Below, piece after piece: positions 1 through 9,342 of a stretch of 38,526 nt of DNA. The position numbers and the translations under genes were made by a program. The DNA is from Candidatus Eiseniibacteriota bacterium (GTDB lineage: Bacteria > Eisenbacteria > RBG-16-71-46 > CAIMUX01 > WJJG01). Positions within the stretch are counted from its first letter, which is position 1, and each line of letters begins with the position of its first letter. The stretch covers positions 1-38,526 of the forward strand of contig JAGMBO010000080.1 of assembly GCA_023129715.1 (NCBI GenBank), read 5' to 3'. The notes below the pieces were generated by a model that was not told where the DNA came from, searched no databases, and saw only the letters and a program-made list of their open reading frames with translations.

Positions 1-273
1 TTTCAGGGTTTTGAGACGGGAACTACCTAGTCAATTGGCCGAAACGTGCAGCGACACCACGTCCTCAACCTGTGGATAGGATAACAGTTGCGGCTCGGCT
101 ACATATCTTGACCATACGCCTTGCGGCGAATCTCTCTAACGGTGGACTCCGAGTTCCTGGCCTCCAGCGTGGTCCACTCCTCCACTCGCATGCTATGATA
201 TATTAGGAGTGTGTCTTAACTCAGATCTTGACTGTGTCCCAATCACTCTGACACACGACACGAGGAGGCCAGT

Positions 274-3200
274 ATGCGACGGGGAACCGTTCTTCTCGCG
301 GCAATGATCTTGGCTTCCTTTGCCGCCCGAGCCCAGGAAACTCTCGATGGCGGCGTGCTCATTTTCCACTCTCCTCCGGAGATATCTTATACGGACAGTC
401 CGGGAGACTGGTGCCAGCACTATCTGGACGGGTTTGCCATCGACAACGCCTTTGATCAGGTGAACCGCAGCGATCTCCACGAAGATGTCTGGTACGTCCT
501 GGCCGCCTGGCTGGGACCCCGAACCTTCGGGGGTGTCGAATTCGGTTTCGCGGATTATCAACCCTGGAATTACAGATTCTCTGACTGGGGCCCCTGCTGC
601 CCGACCGGGGGCTGTCATGAGACCCCTACCGTGGGTTGGCCCGATCCGAACACGGGCGTCCTTATTACCGCGGATTCCGCGCCCTGGTGCGGAAACTACG
701 TGCCCGTCTACTACTTCCTGGGCTATGCATACGATGCACCGGTCCAGATGCCGCTCGGCATTCATCCCGTCAGCGGTTTCGGCGGCTTCATCAGCACCGA
801 CGAACCTCCTCTGGAATCGGACGCCGAATGCTTCGGCGCGCTGGGGTTCCAAACCTACGGCATCGCCTGTTTCCCGAGACCGAACGATGCGGCGTGCTGC
901 GTGGGTCAGGCCTGTTCGATTACGGACTCGGTGACCTGCGCGGGCCTGGGCGGCACATGGATCCGCTGGATCACGACCTGCGACCCAGACCCTTGCGTGC
1001 CCGACACCTTCCTAGTCAACCCCGCGGGGACAGGCGATTATGCGACCATCCAGGAGGCGATCGACGCGTCCTGGGACGGCGACATCATCGAGCTGGACGA
1101 CGGCACCTTCACCGGGCTGCGCAATCGAATGCTCCGCCGCCTGGACCGAGATATCACGATCCGCTCCCAAAGCGGGAATCCTGCGGCGTGCATCATCGAC
1201 TGCGAAGATTCGAGCACCGACGGGTTTCAGTATTATGCCCCTGACGGGCCGGTGGCCGCTCTCGAGGGCCTCACGGTGACCCGCGCATTCCGCGCGGTCG
1301 ACTGTATCGATGGGGCGAGTCCGGAGATCACCAATTGCGTGTTTTTTCTGTGCGATACAGGCATCATGTGCAGCGGGAGTGGAACACACCCGGTGATTAC
1401 CGGATGCACATTATCGGAGAACACACGGCAATCATATCCCAGTGGTATGCGCTGCGACAACGGCGCCTCGGTCACACTCACTGACTGCACCTTCATCGGC
1501 AATGCTGCGGGAGGGCTTGAGTTGTACCATGCCAGCGTTGGGATCCTGCATGGCTGTATCTTCGTGAGCAATCTCGGATCCTGGGGCGGCGGGTTGCGGG
1601 TTTCCAACGCCATCTCGATCACCTTGACAGATTGCACTTTCTACGAGAATCATGCTGAGCAGAACGGGGCTGCGATGTATGTCAACGGTACCCCCGCGAT
1701 GCTGTCCAGGTGCACTCTAGCGGACAATATCCTCGATCACCCGACCACGGGTGGCATATACGTACAGGCTGGGTCTGCGATTCTGGAGAACTGTATCTTG
1801 GCTTTCAATGAGGGCATCCCGATTATCTGCAACTCTGGGACCGCCACCCTCACGTGCTGTGATGTCTATGGCAATGTGGGCGGGGATTGGGTCGGGTGCA
1901 TCGAGGCACAAGCGGGCACCAACGGCAACATCGCCGAGGACCCACTTTTCTGCGGGACCTTCTTCGGCGACGACGATCTGACGCTCCTCGATGAGTCCCC
2001 CTGCGCGGCCGAGAACAACCCCGGCTGCGGGCAGATCGGCGCCTGGCCGATCGGCTGCAATATCGTTTACGTCGAGCCCGACGGGTCGGGTGAATACGAT
2101 ACGATCCAGGAGGCGGTTGATGCCGCGGGTGAGGGCGGTATCGTCATCCTGGGTGATGGGATCTTCCAGGGCGAAGGCAACCGGGCGATCAACTTCCGCG
2201 GCCGGGCAATCATCCTCCGCACGCAGACCCGGGGAAGGCAGGGTGCAATCATCGACTGCCAGGGAGTACACGGAGGGTTCATCTTCAGCACGGGAGAGGG
2301 GCCGCGGTCGATCATCGACGGTGTGACGGTGATCAACGGCAATGCGGAATACGGCGGCGCGGTCTTCTGTTCGAGCGGGACCTCGCCCACGCTGGTCAAC
2401 TGCACGTTCGAGAGCAACGTGGCGGTGCAAGGTGGCGGTGGGATAGCCTGCTGGGGGGATGCGGCCCCGACGATCGAAAACTGCCACTTCGAGGGCAACA
2501 GCGCCCCCGACGGAGCCGGGCTCTTCTGCCGCGGCACGGCGGCACCCGAACTGACGAACTGTGCATTCGTGGCCAACCGGGCGAGTAGCGCCGGCGGCGG
2601 GGCCTATTGCGGCGACAGTTCGCAACCTCTGTTCACATTCTGCACGTTCGAGGCGGACTCGGCCGACGAGAACGGCGGAGCTCTCAACAGCAGAGCCAAT
2701 TCGGCTCCGACGCTGCGCAACTGCACGTTGGTCAAGAACTCCGCACCGGGTGGCGGAGGGATCCGGGCGCTTGGGGATCTGCCGGTGCTCGAGAACGTGA
2801 TCATCGCCTTCGGTACACAGGGTACCGCCGTCGGCGGCGGGGGGGTGGTGACCCTGAGCTGCTGCGATCTCTATGGCAACGCGGGCGGAGATTGGGTCGG
2901 GGCGATTGCCGCCCAGAACGGAATCAACGGCAACTTCTCGCTCGGTCCGGAGTTCTGTGATTTCGCCGGAGGCGACTACCATCTTTGGAACTACTCGCCC
3001 TGCAATCAGGTCGGCTGTGGGCTAATCGGCGCCTGGCCGATCGGCTGCGAGGACCCGCAGGTCGTCGTGGAGACACTCGAATCCATGGAGATCCCAGCGG
3101 CGGTTTTCCTTGCCTCCGCCCTACCGAATCCGTTCCGGGGGACAACTCAGATCTCCTGTGCGGTCCCGCAAGCGACCCGCCTCCATCTCGCGATCTACGA

Positions 3201-3375
3201 TGTGACTGGGCGGATGGTGAGAACGCTGCTGGACCGCAGGGTCACGCCGGGTGAGCAGACATTGGTCTGGGACGGTCGGGATGACCGGAAGGAAACCGTT
3301 GCCGCAGGAATCTACTACCTACGCCTGGAGACACCGGCGGGGAAGAAAACCCGCAGCGTGGTGGTGCTGCGCTGA
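274..3375 (+). CDS. Secreted parallel beta-helix repeat protein with FlgD-like C-terminal sorting domain
   Basis: The 1033-residue product starts with a clear signal peptide (basic MRR, hydrophobic core, cleavage after about ARA-Q) and has a GAGGAGG ribosome site just upstream. After an N-terminal Cys-rich region (about 25-245) come two homologous right-handed beta-helix modules starting near residues 248 and 598. Each begins with a 'Y-x-TIQEA-(I/V)-DA' motif, runs through short 'NCTF..N.A..GGG' coils typical of pectin-lyase-like folds, and closes with 'CCD(V/L)YGN.GGDWVG' and 'IGAWPIGC'. The last 80 or so residues contain LPNPF, WDGRDD and AAGIYYLRLE, an FlgD-Ig/Por-type tail that in relatives directs outer-membrane export. 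The protein is probably extracellular or surface attached. The ligand or substrate is unknown; no catalytic residues typical of pectate lyases could be assigned. The internal repeat shows a past tandem duplication of one module. Confidence 0.9.
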   Translation: MRRGTVLLAAMILASFAARAQETLDGGVLIFHSPPEISYTDSPGDWCQHYLDGFAIDNAFDQVNRSDLHEDVWYVLAAWLGPRTFGGVEFGFADYQPWNYRFSDWGPCCPTGGCHETPTVGWPDPNTGVLITADSAPWCGNYVPVYYFLGYAYDAPVQMPLGIHPVSGFGGFISTDEPPLESDAECFGALGFQTYGIACFPRPNDAACCVGQACSITDSVTCAGLGGTWIRWITTCDPDPCVPDTFLVNPAGTGDYATIQEAIDASWDGDIIELDDGTFTGLRNRMLRRLDRDITIRSQSGNPAACIIDCEDSSTDGFQYYAPDGPVAALEGLTVTRAFRAVDCIDGASPEITNCVFFLCDTGIMCSGSGTHPVITGCTLSENTRQSYPSGMRCDNGASVTLTDCTFIGNAAGGLELYHASVGILHGCIFVSNLGSWGGGLRVSNAISITLTDCTFYENHAEQNGAAMYVNGTPAMLSRCTLADNILDHPTTGGIYVQAGSAILENCILAFNEGIPIICNSGTATLTCCDVYGNVGGDWVGCIEAQAGTNGNIAEDPLFCGTFFGDDDLTLLDESPCAAENNPGCGQIGAWPIGCNIVYVEPDGSGEYDTIQEAVDAAGEGGIVILGDGIFQGEGNRAINFRGRAIILRTQTRGRQGAIIDCQGVHGGFIFSTGEGPRSIIDGVTVINGNAEYGGAVFCSSGTSPTLVNCTFESNVAVQGGGGIACWGDAAPTIENCHFEGNSAPDGAGLFCRGTAAPELTNCAFVANRASSAGGGAYCGDSSQPLFTFCTFEADSADENGGALNSRANSAPTLRNCTLVKNSAPGGGGIRALGDLPVLENVIIAFGTQGTAVGGGGVVTLSCCDLYGNAGGDWVGAIAAQNGINGNFSLGPEFCDFAGGDYHLWNYSPCNQVGCGLIGAWPIGCEDPQVVVETLESMEIPAAVFLASALPNPFRGTTQISCAVPQATRLHLAIYDVTGRMVRTLLDRRVTPGEQTLVWDGRDDRKETVAAGIYYLRLETPAGKKTRSVVVLR

Positions 3376-3512
3376 TTCCCAGGGCGTGTCCGTACCGCCG
3401 GATACTCTCAGAATCCAGGGCTCCCTGATCTGCGGAAATCAGTCCATGAACGGGTTCATCACTCTGACGGCGTACACCTGACAAGCACGTTTTCCTATCC
3501 TGCCGAGTCCGC

Positions 3513-4619
3513 CTACGGGCCCTCCTCCGAGTGGTTGCCCGCTTCCAGCCCCGACCTCGGCTGCGGATCGGCCGCAACGAGATGCACTGTCTGAGTCGGA
3601 TAGGCGAAGACGATTCCCTCTTCCTCGAAGGCGCGGTAGATCGCCAGATTGATCTTCTGCTGGACGTCCATGTAGAAGTTGTAGTCGGGATCTTCCACCC
3701 AGTAGACCGTCTCGAAGTTGAGCGAGAAATCCCCATAGGCTTTGAAGTGACAGCGATCGAAGCGCGCCTTCTCTTGCTGCTCGATGATCGCGCGGATTCG
3801 CTGGGGAATGGTCTGGAGCTTCTCGGAGGGCGTGCCGTAGACGACACCGACCGAGAAGACGACGCGCCGCTCAAACATGCGCTTGTAGTTGCGAATTCGG
3901 CTCTGTAGGAGATCGCCATTGGCGAAGATCAGCTGCTCACCAGAGAGGCTGCGCACGCGAGTGGTCTTGATCCCGATGTGCTCGACGGTGCCGAGAAAGT
4001 CGCCGACAATGATGAAGTCACCGACGACGAAGGGCTTATCCAGCACGATCGTCAGTGAGGCGAAGAGATCCCCGAGGATATTCTGCAACGCGAGGGCGAC
4101 CGCGATCCCGGTCAACCCGACGCCGGCGATCAGGGCGGTGACGTCGACCCCGAGGTTATCGAGCGCCAGCAGGAGGATCGTCGTCCAGAGCGCCAGACGA
4201 CCGACGAATCCGAGCGCCGAGATCGTCGTCGCGCTTGAGGCATCTGCCTCCACGCGCTCCTGCGCGTAGCGGGTCACGAGCAGCGAGATCAACCGCGTCC
4301 CCCACACCGCGGCCTGCAGAAGCATGCCGAGGATGACGACCGTTGCCAGGATGCGGTCGGTCTCCTCCGGCAGGGAGAGCGCCAGCGAGCCGGCATAGAC
4401 GCCGATCAGCAGGAGAAAGAAGGCCTTGGTCTCGCGAAGGAGGGCGACCAGGGCATCGTCGAACGGGGTCTTGGTGCGCTCGGCAAGCGGCGCCCAGCGC
4501 CGCTCGATGACCTCTCGGACGATGCGCAGACCGACGGTCACCAGGATGGCGATGCTGATCGCGATCGCCCAGCTACGCAGTGGGTTGTAGTAGAAGGTCG
4601 TTTCGAGGAAATCCATCAC
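3513..4619 (-). CDS. MscS-family small-conductance mechanosensitive channel
   Basis: The 368-residue inner-membrane protein has an N-terminal helix (about 15-32), two or three further hydrophobic helices, and then a Gly/Ala-rich pore helix region (about 157-190, with VTALIAGVGLTGIAVALA and then LQNILGD). The soluble MscS beta domain follows, marked by KPFVVGDFI, GTVEHIGIKTTRVR and 'NGDLL'. In the family this pore opens under membrane tension and releases solutes on osmotic downshock. The start is preceded by AAGGG on the minus strand. An ATG three bases downstream is an equally possible start. The gene lies 105 bp downstream of the S9 peptidase gene on the same strand and converges on the beta-helix gene; co-transcription with the peptidase is possible but not shown. 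The acidic C-terminal tail (about 345-368) is extra to the core fold. Confidence 0.92.
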   Translation of the reverse strand: MMDFLETTFYYNPLRSWAIAISIAILVTVGLRIVREVIERRWAPLAERTKTPFDDALVALLRETKAFFLLLIGVYAGSLALSLPEETDRILATVVILGMLLQAAVWGTRLISLLVTRYAQERVEADASSATTISALGFVGRLALWTTILLLALDNLGVDVTALIAGVGLTGIAVALALQNILGDLFASLTIVLDKPFVVGDFIIVGDFLGTVEHIGIKTTRVRSLSGEQLIFANGDLLQSRIRNYKRMFERRVVFSVGVVYGTPSEKLQTIPQRIRAIIEQQEKARFDRCHFKAYGDFSLNFETVYWVEDPDYNFYMDVQQKINLAIYRAFEEEGIVFAYPTQTVHLVAADPQPRSGLEAGNHSEEGP

Positions 4620-4724
4620 CGGTTCCCTTCGTCACAGGTTTCCCTTTGTCAGCGGGGGGCACCCCGGCGCCGATCGCATCCGGTCCGCGCGCCGCCTGCG
4701 CGCTCGAGACTCGTGCCCGGCTAC

Positions 4725-6878
4725 CTAGAGATACCGTTGGAACCAATCCATGATCCTTTGCAAGCGCACGATCCGCCGGTCGGGCCGGCCCCCACGCGAG
4801 AGCCCGTGCGGCTCCCCGGGGAACCGGATCAATTCCACGCGTCGGCCGAGGACTTTCAACGTGGCGAAGAGATTCTCGGCCTGCTCGATATTGCAGCGCA
4901 TGTCGTTCTCAGAGTGGATGATCAGCAACGGGGTGCGGATGTTGCTGGCATAGGAGAGTGGTGACTGGCGGCGATAAGCGGCCAGATCTTCCCACGGGTA
5001 GGCCCCGAAGGTGTGCCGGAACATGAACCCCACATCCGACGAGCCGAAGAAGGGAGCGAGATCGACGACCGAGCGTTGCGTGACCGCCGCCTTGTAGCGC
5101 CTTGTGTGGCCGACCGCCCAGTTGGTCATGAAGCCGCCATAGGATCCGCCGGTGATCCCGATGCGTTTCTCATCGACATAGGGCTGGTGGGCGAGGTAGT
5201 CGGTGCCGGCCATCACATCGGCGAAATCTCGATTGCCCCAATCGGCGCGGATCGCCTCGGCGAAGGCCCGGCCGTAGCCGCGCGAACCTCGCGGGTTGGA
5301 GTAGAACACGACGTAGCCTTGCGCCGCGAGACATTGGAACTCATGAAAGAAGCTGTATCCGTATTGGGCCTGGGGACCGCCATGGACCTCGACGATCGCG
5401 GGGTACTTCCTGCGCGCGGAGAATCCGGGGGGCTTCAGAATCCAGCCCTCGATGCGTGTGTTCTCGGTCGAGCGAAATCGCACGCGTGTGGGAGTCTGTA
5501 GGTCACGCGAGCGTCGATAGTCGCGATTGAGGTTCGTCAGTTGCTCCCGATGTCCGGTGCGGGTATCGAAGGCGAACACTTCGGGAGGCATTGCGGGCGT
5601 CGAGACGATGCCCACGGCCGTGCGGGTATCACGGGAGAGTGCGATGGCCTGCAGATGGATGCGGTCGGGCGTGATCTGTTTCGGTGCGCCCCCGCGCACG
5701 GAAACGCGGAAGAGGGCGGTATACCCGTTGCGGCTGGCGATGAAGTGCAATGCCCGCCCATTCGGGCTCCAGAAGGGCTTGAGGCTGAAGCCCAGCGCGC
5801 CGCCGGCATCGGTGATCGTCTGATCGTACGCAGGATAGTCGAACTTCCGCGCCAGGCAGCGGGCTTGGCCCCGCCCGCTCGCGGGCACGACCCATACCCG
5901 CAGGTTGGCATAGGAATGGGCCGCGAACTCATCGTGGCCGAGGTAGGCGATCCACTTGCCGTCGGGTGAGAATTGCGGGGCATAGGCGAGGCCGGGGGGC
6001 GTTGGGATCCGCCGTGGACGCCCGCCGCGGGCAGGGATGACGAAGAGATCGGTCCAGTCCAGCTCGAGGTCGCAATCGCGGCGGATATTGCGCACGAAGA
6101 CGATTCGCCGTCCGTCGGGAGAGAAGGCGGGGTGCACGGCGCCGCGCTTGCCCCGGGTCAGTTGGCGGCCCACGCCCGTCTCGACGTCGAAGAGCCAGAG
6201 CTGGTTCTCCTCCTTGGGCAGGAAGCCCATCCCATCGAGCCTATAGAAGAGCCGATCGATGTGGCGAAAGACCGGCGGCTCATGTTTCGCCTCCGCCTCC
6301 TTTGCGGCCGCGGGGGGGGCCTTGGTGCTCTTGGCCTTGGTCTTCTCTGCGTCCGTCTCGGCATCCGTCTCTGCGCCGGAATCGGGCGGATCGTTGGGCC
6401 GGAAGGCACACAACAGGTGGCGCCCGTCGGGAGAGAAGGAGAGGTCGCTGAAGGCGCCATCCCTCTCGACGAGCAGGCGCGCCTCACCGCCGTCCGTGGG
6501 GATCAAGTGGATCCCCGGATGGCGGCCGCGCTTGCTAACGAAGGCGATGCTCTTACCGTCGGGAGAGAAGACGGGCGCATTGTCGCCGCGCTTGCCATAG
6601 CTGAACTGACGGAGATGTCCGTCAGCGACATCGACGACATGGAGGTGGACGTCATAGCCCTTGCGGTCTTCGCGGGCGACCTGCACCGGGAAGGCGTAGA
6701 GGGCGCCGTCGGGACTGAGCGCGCCGGCGCGCAGGTACTTGAGCTCGAGAATGTCCTCCGCGCGCGCGGGGCGCACACGGGACGGTGGGCGGCCCGCAGT
6801 CCTCCGGCGAGCCGGCGAACGGCGCTGCGAACTGGGCTGGGAACGGCGCTGGGAGCGGGTCGACGAGCGAGCAGCCAC
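4725..6878 (-). CDS. S9 family peptidase (prolyl oligopeptidase / acylaminoacyl-peptidase type)
   Basis: The 717-residue serine peptidase has an N-terminal beta-propeller made of repeated 'FSPDG' (PD40/WD40-like) blades, and a C-terminal alpha/beta hydrolase domain. The nucleophile is about Ser579 in GGSYGGFM, the acid about Asp659 in HSENDMR, and the histidine about His691 in PGEPHG. There is no signal peptide, so a cytoplasmic oligopeptidase or acyl-peptide hydrolase role is likely. The start is GTG, chosen because GAGAGGT lies just upstream. Two oddities are a roughly 40-residue Arg/Ser/Pro-rich N-terminus and a low-complexity insert rich in Asp, Glu, Lys and Ala inside the propeller (about 165-200). 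Upstream lies a minisatellite in the space shared with the divergent transporter gene. Confidence 0.93.
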   Translation of the reverse strand: MAARSSTRSQRRSQPSSQRRSPARRRTAGRPPSRVRPARAEDILELKYLRAGALSPDGALYAFPVQVAREDRKGYDVHLHVVDVADGHLRQFSYGKRGDNAPVFSPDGKSIAFVSKRGRHPGIHLIPTDGGEARLLVERDGAFSDLSFSPDGRHLLCAFRPNDPPDSGAETDAETDAEKTKAKSTKAPPAAAKEAEAKHEPPVFRHIDRLFYRLDGMGFLPKEENQLWLFDVETGVGRQLTRGKRGAVHPAFSPDGRRIVFVRNIRRDCDLELDWTDLFVIPARGGRPRRIPTPPGLAYAPQFSPDGKWIAYLGHDEFAAHSYANLRVWVVPASGRGQARCLARKFDYPAYDQTITDAGGALGFSLKPFWSPNGRALHFIASRNGYTALFRVSVRGGAPKQITPDRIHLQAIALSRDTRTAVGIVSTPAMPPEVFAFDTRTGHREQLTNLNRDYRRSRDLQTPTRVRFRSTENTRIEGWILKPPGFSARRKYPAIVEVHGGPQAQYGYSFFHEFQCLAAQGYVVFYSNPRGSRGYGRAFAEAIRADWGNRDFADVMAGTDYLAHQPYVDEKRIGITGGSYGGFMTNWAVGHTRRYKAAVTQRSVVDLAPFFGSSDVGFMFRHTFGAYPWEDLAAYRRQSPLSYASNIRTPLLIIHSENDMRCNIEQAENLFATLKVLGRRVELIRFPGEPHGLSRGGRPDRRIVRLQRIMDWFQRYL

Positions 6879-6947
6879 GGGGCACCTCTCTGGCTAGAGT
6901 TCCCGGGTGATGGGTGACGGGGGGCATCCTATCAGAGGATCCCGAAG

Positions 6948-7153
6948 CTCCCCAAGGCCTTCCCGCACTTCCCGAAGGCTTCCAGCAGCTCCCCAGGCCT
7001 TCCCGCATTCCCCGAAGGCTTCCAGCAACTCCGCAAGGCCTTCCAGCACTTCCCGAGGGCTTCCAGCAACTCCGCAAAGCCTTCCAGCATTCCCCCAAGG
7101 CTTCCCCGCACTCCCCGAAGGCTTCCAGCAGCTCCCCAATGCCTTCCACCAAC
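6948..7153. repeat. Minisatellite: about ten copies of a 20-21 bp unit
   Basis: The 424-bp space between the divergent S9 peptidase and EamA genes holds about ten imperfect tandem copies of a unit close to CTCCCCAAGGCCTTCCAGCA. Two alternating versions form a higher-order unit of about 41 bp. Because 20 and 21 bp alternate, no reading frame is kept. All three minus-strand frames are open through it and give repetitive Gly/Ser/Trp or Glu/Leu/Ala peptides, which I take as shadows and not genes. Many copies carry AAGGCCTT or near-palindromes of it. Nothing else recognisable lies in 6879-7302. Confidence 0.9.
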
Positions 7154-7302
7154 TCCCCGATCGATGCATGATCGCCGGGGCCGTCCTGGAGTAGTCTCCC
7201 GGCGGGTCCGTTTGCGGCGAGATTCAGATCAGGATCCAGATCAGGTCGCAGACCAAGGGATGCCCCCGGCACGTCCGGTAGGGCCAACACCTCGAGCACG
7301 GT

Positions 7303-8217
7303 ATGTGGGCACTCGGACTAGCGATTCTCTGCAGCGCATCGATTGCGCTGATCTTCCGCCATAGCGAAACACGCAATCTCAATCGCTATGCGGTGACCAC
7401 GGCGAACTACTTTGCCGCGTGCCTCGTCAGCGTATTGCTGCTCAAAGGCAGCGGAACTGTCTTGGCCGAAGGCTGGCTCTCGGCCGCTGCCCTCGATGAG
7501 GTCGGCGCGGCCCTGGGTGGGGATGGGGGAAAGCTGGCGCCCTCGGCGGCCTCGCTGTGGGCCGTTCTGGTCGGGCTCGTCGCTGGCGGCGTCTTCTTCC
7601 TCTCATTCATATTCTATCAGATCTCGATCCGCCACCATGGCATCGGATTGGCCGGCACTTTCATCAAGCTGGGCGTCTTCGTTCCGATGTCGCTTTCACT
7701 GCTCTTCTGGCGCGAGTATCCAACGCTATTGCAGTGGATCGGTATCCTGCTCGCCCTGGCCGCGATCGGTTTGACCAATTGGCCGCGGGCAGGACAATGG
7801 CGGCAGGCAGTCCGCCCGGCATTGCTGTTGCTTTTCCTGATCGGCGGTCTCGCCGAGTTCAGCAACAAGGTGTTCCAACAGCATGGCCTCCTCGAGCACC
7901 GGCCGGTCTTCCTGTTGACGACTTTCGGTGTCGCCCTGTTGGCAAGCGGTGTGGCGACAGTGGCGAAGCGGCGAGCTGTGACGGCGCGCGATGTCGCGAT
8001 TGGACTGCTCGTCGGGATCCCAAATCTCTTCTCCTCTTTCTTTCTCATCCAGGCGCTCGAAGGCATGCCCGCATCGGTCGTCTTTCCCGCCTTCGGCGCC
8101 GGCAGCATCGTGATCCTCTATCTGGCCGGGGCCCTCGTCTTCAGGGAGCGCCTGCGGGCCCGCGATCACTTGGCGATCGGGCTCACCATGCTCGCGCTCA
8201 TTCTGATCAACGTGTAA
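7303..8217 (+). CDS. EamA/DMT-superfamily transporter
   Basis: The 304-residue integral membrane protein has about ten hydrophobic segments, arranged as two five-helix halves typical of drug/metabolite transporters. Features that fit are a first helix with 'ALGLAILCSASIALIF', a half-repeat ending in 'LLALAAIGLTNWP', and a last pair 'IVILYLAGALVFRERLRARD' plus 'LTMLALILINV'. Substrate cannot be read from sequence; relatives export amino acids, nucleotides or other metabolites. The ribosome site is weak. The gene is divergent from the S9 peptidase and is followed by the fasciclin gene after 162 bp that show nothing but that gene's ribosome site. Confidence 0.8.
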   Translation: MWALGLAILCSASIALIFRHSETRNLNRYAVTTANYFAACLVSVLLLKGSGTVLAEGWLSAAALDEVGAALGGDGGKLAPSAASLWAVLVGLVAGGVFFLSFIFYQISIRHHGIGLAGTFIKLGVFVPMSLSLLFWREYPTLLQWIGILLALAAIGLTNWPRAGQWRQAVRPALLLLFLIGGLAEFSNKVFQQHGLLEHRPVFLLTTFGVALLASGVATVAKRRAVTARDVAIGLLVGIPNLFSSFFLIQALEGMPASVVFPAFGAGSIVILYLAGALVFRERLRARDHLAIGLTMLALILINV

Positions 8218-8379
8218 GCGCCACCAGCTTGCAGCTCCGCGCATTTTCCCACCCTCTTTGCTCTCGGCCGCCGGGAACGGGAACCGGAGGGCGGAATCCT
8301 GGTTCAAGAGCCGATACCGAGCCTGAAGCACTCGATTCTCAGACAACCACTCGAGCCATACCAGGGGGAGGAACACCCG

Positions 8380-9096
8380 ATGAGAAAAGCATTCGTGGCT
8401 GCACTGGCCGTCGCCGCACTGATTATTGCGGGCGTTGCGACCGGCGCCGATGCCCAGTGTTGCAGCAAGGTTTCTTCGGAGAAGAGCCCGCAGGCCTCGG
8501 GCTGCTCGAAGTCGAGCTCATCGACATGCTCGGCGAGTGCCACCCCGGCCGGCTGCTCGCATGCTGGGGCGGCGGGTTGTACGCAGGCAACCGCGACCGG
8601 CTGCACGCGTGCCCAGGCGGGGGGCTGCGGCGCCGCTAAGATCGGAGACATGCAGCAGGCTGATGCCGGGATGGAGATGGAGAAGCTGGGGATCCTCGAG
8701 CGCACCGCGCACGAGGGTTCGTTCGCGACCCTGATGGCGGCCGTCGAGGCGGCGGGTCTTGCCGAGGTTCTGAGGGGGGAGGGGCCCTTCACCCTCTTCG
8801 CCCCGAGCGATGAGGCCTTCGCCAAGCTCCCGCCGGGCACGGTCGAGTCACTACTCGCCGATAAGAAGCGGCTGGCGGAGGTGCTCGCCTATCATGTGGT
8901 TCCCGGGAAGGTGATGGCCGGGGATGTCGCCAAGGTCGAAACGGCCAAGACCCTCTATGGACAGGAGCTAGAGGTCAAGACCGACGAGGAAGGAGTGCGG
9001 ATCGACGAAGCCCGCATCGTGGCCCACGATATCGTCTGCAAGAACGGGGTGATCCATGTGATCGACCGGGTCGTTTTTCCGGGGGAGCGCTCCTAA
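8380..9096 (+). CDS. Exported fasciclin (FAS1) domain protein with periodic cysteine region
   Basis: The 238-residue product has a signal peptide (residues 1-25, ADA-Q cleavage) and a GGGGAGG ribosome site. Residues about 100-236 form one FAS1 domain, with FTLFAPSDEAFAKLP, LAYHVVPGKVM and the closing GVIHVIDRVV. FAS1 domains mediate adhesion or protein binding at the cell surface. Between them, residues 27-83 are Ser/Ala/Gly-rich and carry eight cysteines: Cys27-Cys28, then Cys42, 50, 59, 67, 75 and 83, nearly exact eight-residue spacing and mostly preceded by Gly. This ladder is not part of FAS1 and suggests metal binding or disulfide cross-linking. A strong terminator follows. Confidence 0.9.
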   Translation: MRKAFVAALAVAALIIAGVATGADAQCCSKVSSEKSPQASGCSKSSSSTCSASATPAGCSHAGAAGCTQATATGCTRAQAGGCGAAKIGDMQQADAGMEMEKLGILERTAHEGSFATLMAAVEAAGLAEVLRGEGPFTLFAPSDEAFAKLPPGTVESLLADKKRLAEVLAYHVVPGKVMAGDVAKVETAKTLYGQELEVKTDEEGVRIDEARIVAHDIVCKNGVIHVIDRVVFPGERS

Positions 9097-9126
9097 GGGA
9101 TCGCGCGCCCACCCGGGTCGTGTTTG

Positions 9127-9165
9127 AGGGGCCGGCATTGCCGCCGGCCCTTCTTCGTTTTTCTC
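9127..9165 (+). terminator. Rho-independent terminator after the fasciclin gene
   Basis: A perfect 8-bp stem, GGGCCGGC (9129-9136) with GCCGGCCC (9143-9150), closes a six-base loop. It extends by A/G-T pairs outward and is followed by a T-rich run (TTCTTCGTTTTTC). It ends the fasciclin transcript and separates it from the flavoprotein gene. Confidence 0.85.
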
Positions 9166-9342
9166 TCCCCGCTACCATTGGTAGATTCCCTCCATCGACG
9201 TCAATGGTTCCGGATGCTCCCGGGGGGAGACTTCCGGGGCGAAGCGCCGTGGGTTGGAACGCTCCCGGCACACGAGGAGCGCGCGATCTCTAGGGGGACG
9301 GCCCGGCGCGGCTCCGCCGGGACATTCGGCAGGGAGGGAGCT

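Noticed and set aside
1717-2982. 421-codon minus-strand frame inside the beta-helix gene
   Set aside because: Shadow of the plus-strand gene, which has a signal peptide, repeated coils and a sorting tail in its own frame.
3425-3457. Short inverted repeats between the beta-helix and MscS genes as a terminator
   Set aside because: Stems are only 5-6 bp and no T-run follows on either strand.
6652-7299. Minus-strand open frame of 215 codons upstream of the S9 peptidase
   Set aside because: It is the minisatellite read in one of three equally open frames, and it overlaps the peptidase gene in another frame; no ribosome site or domain.
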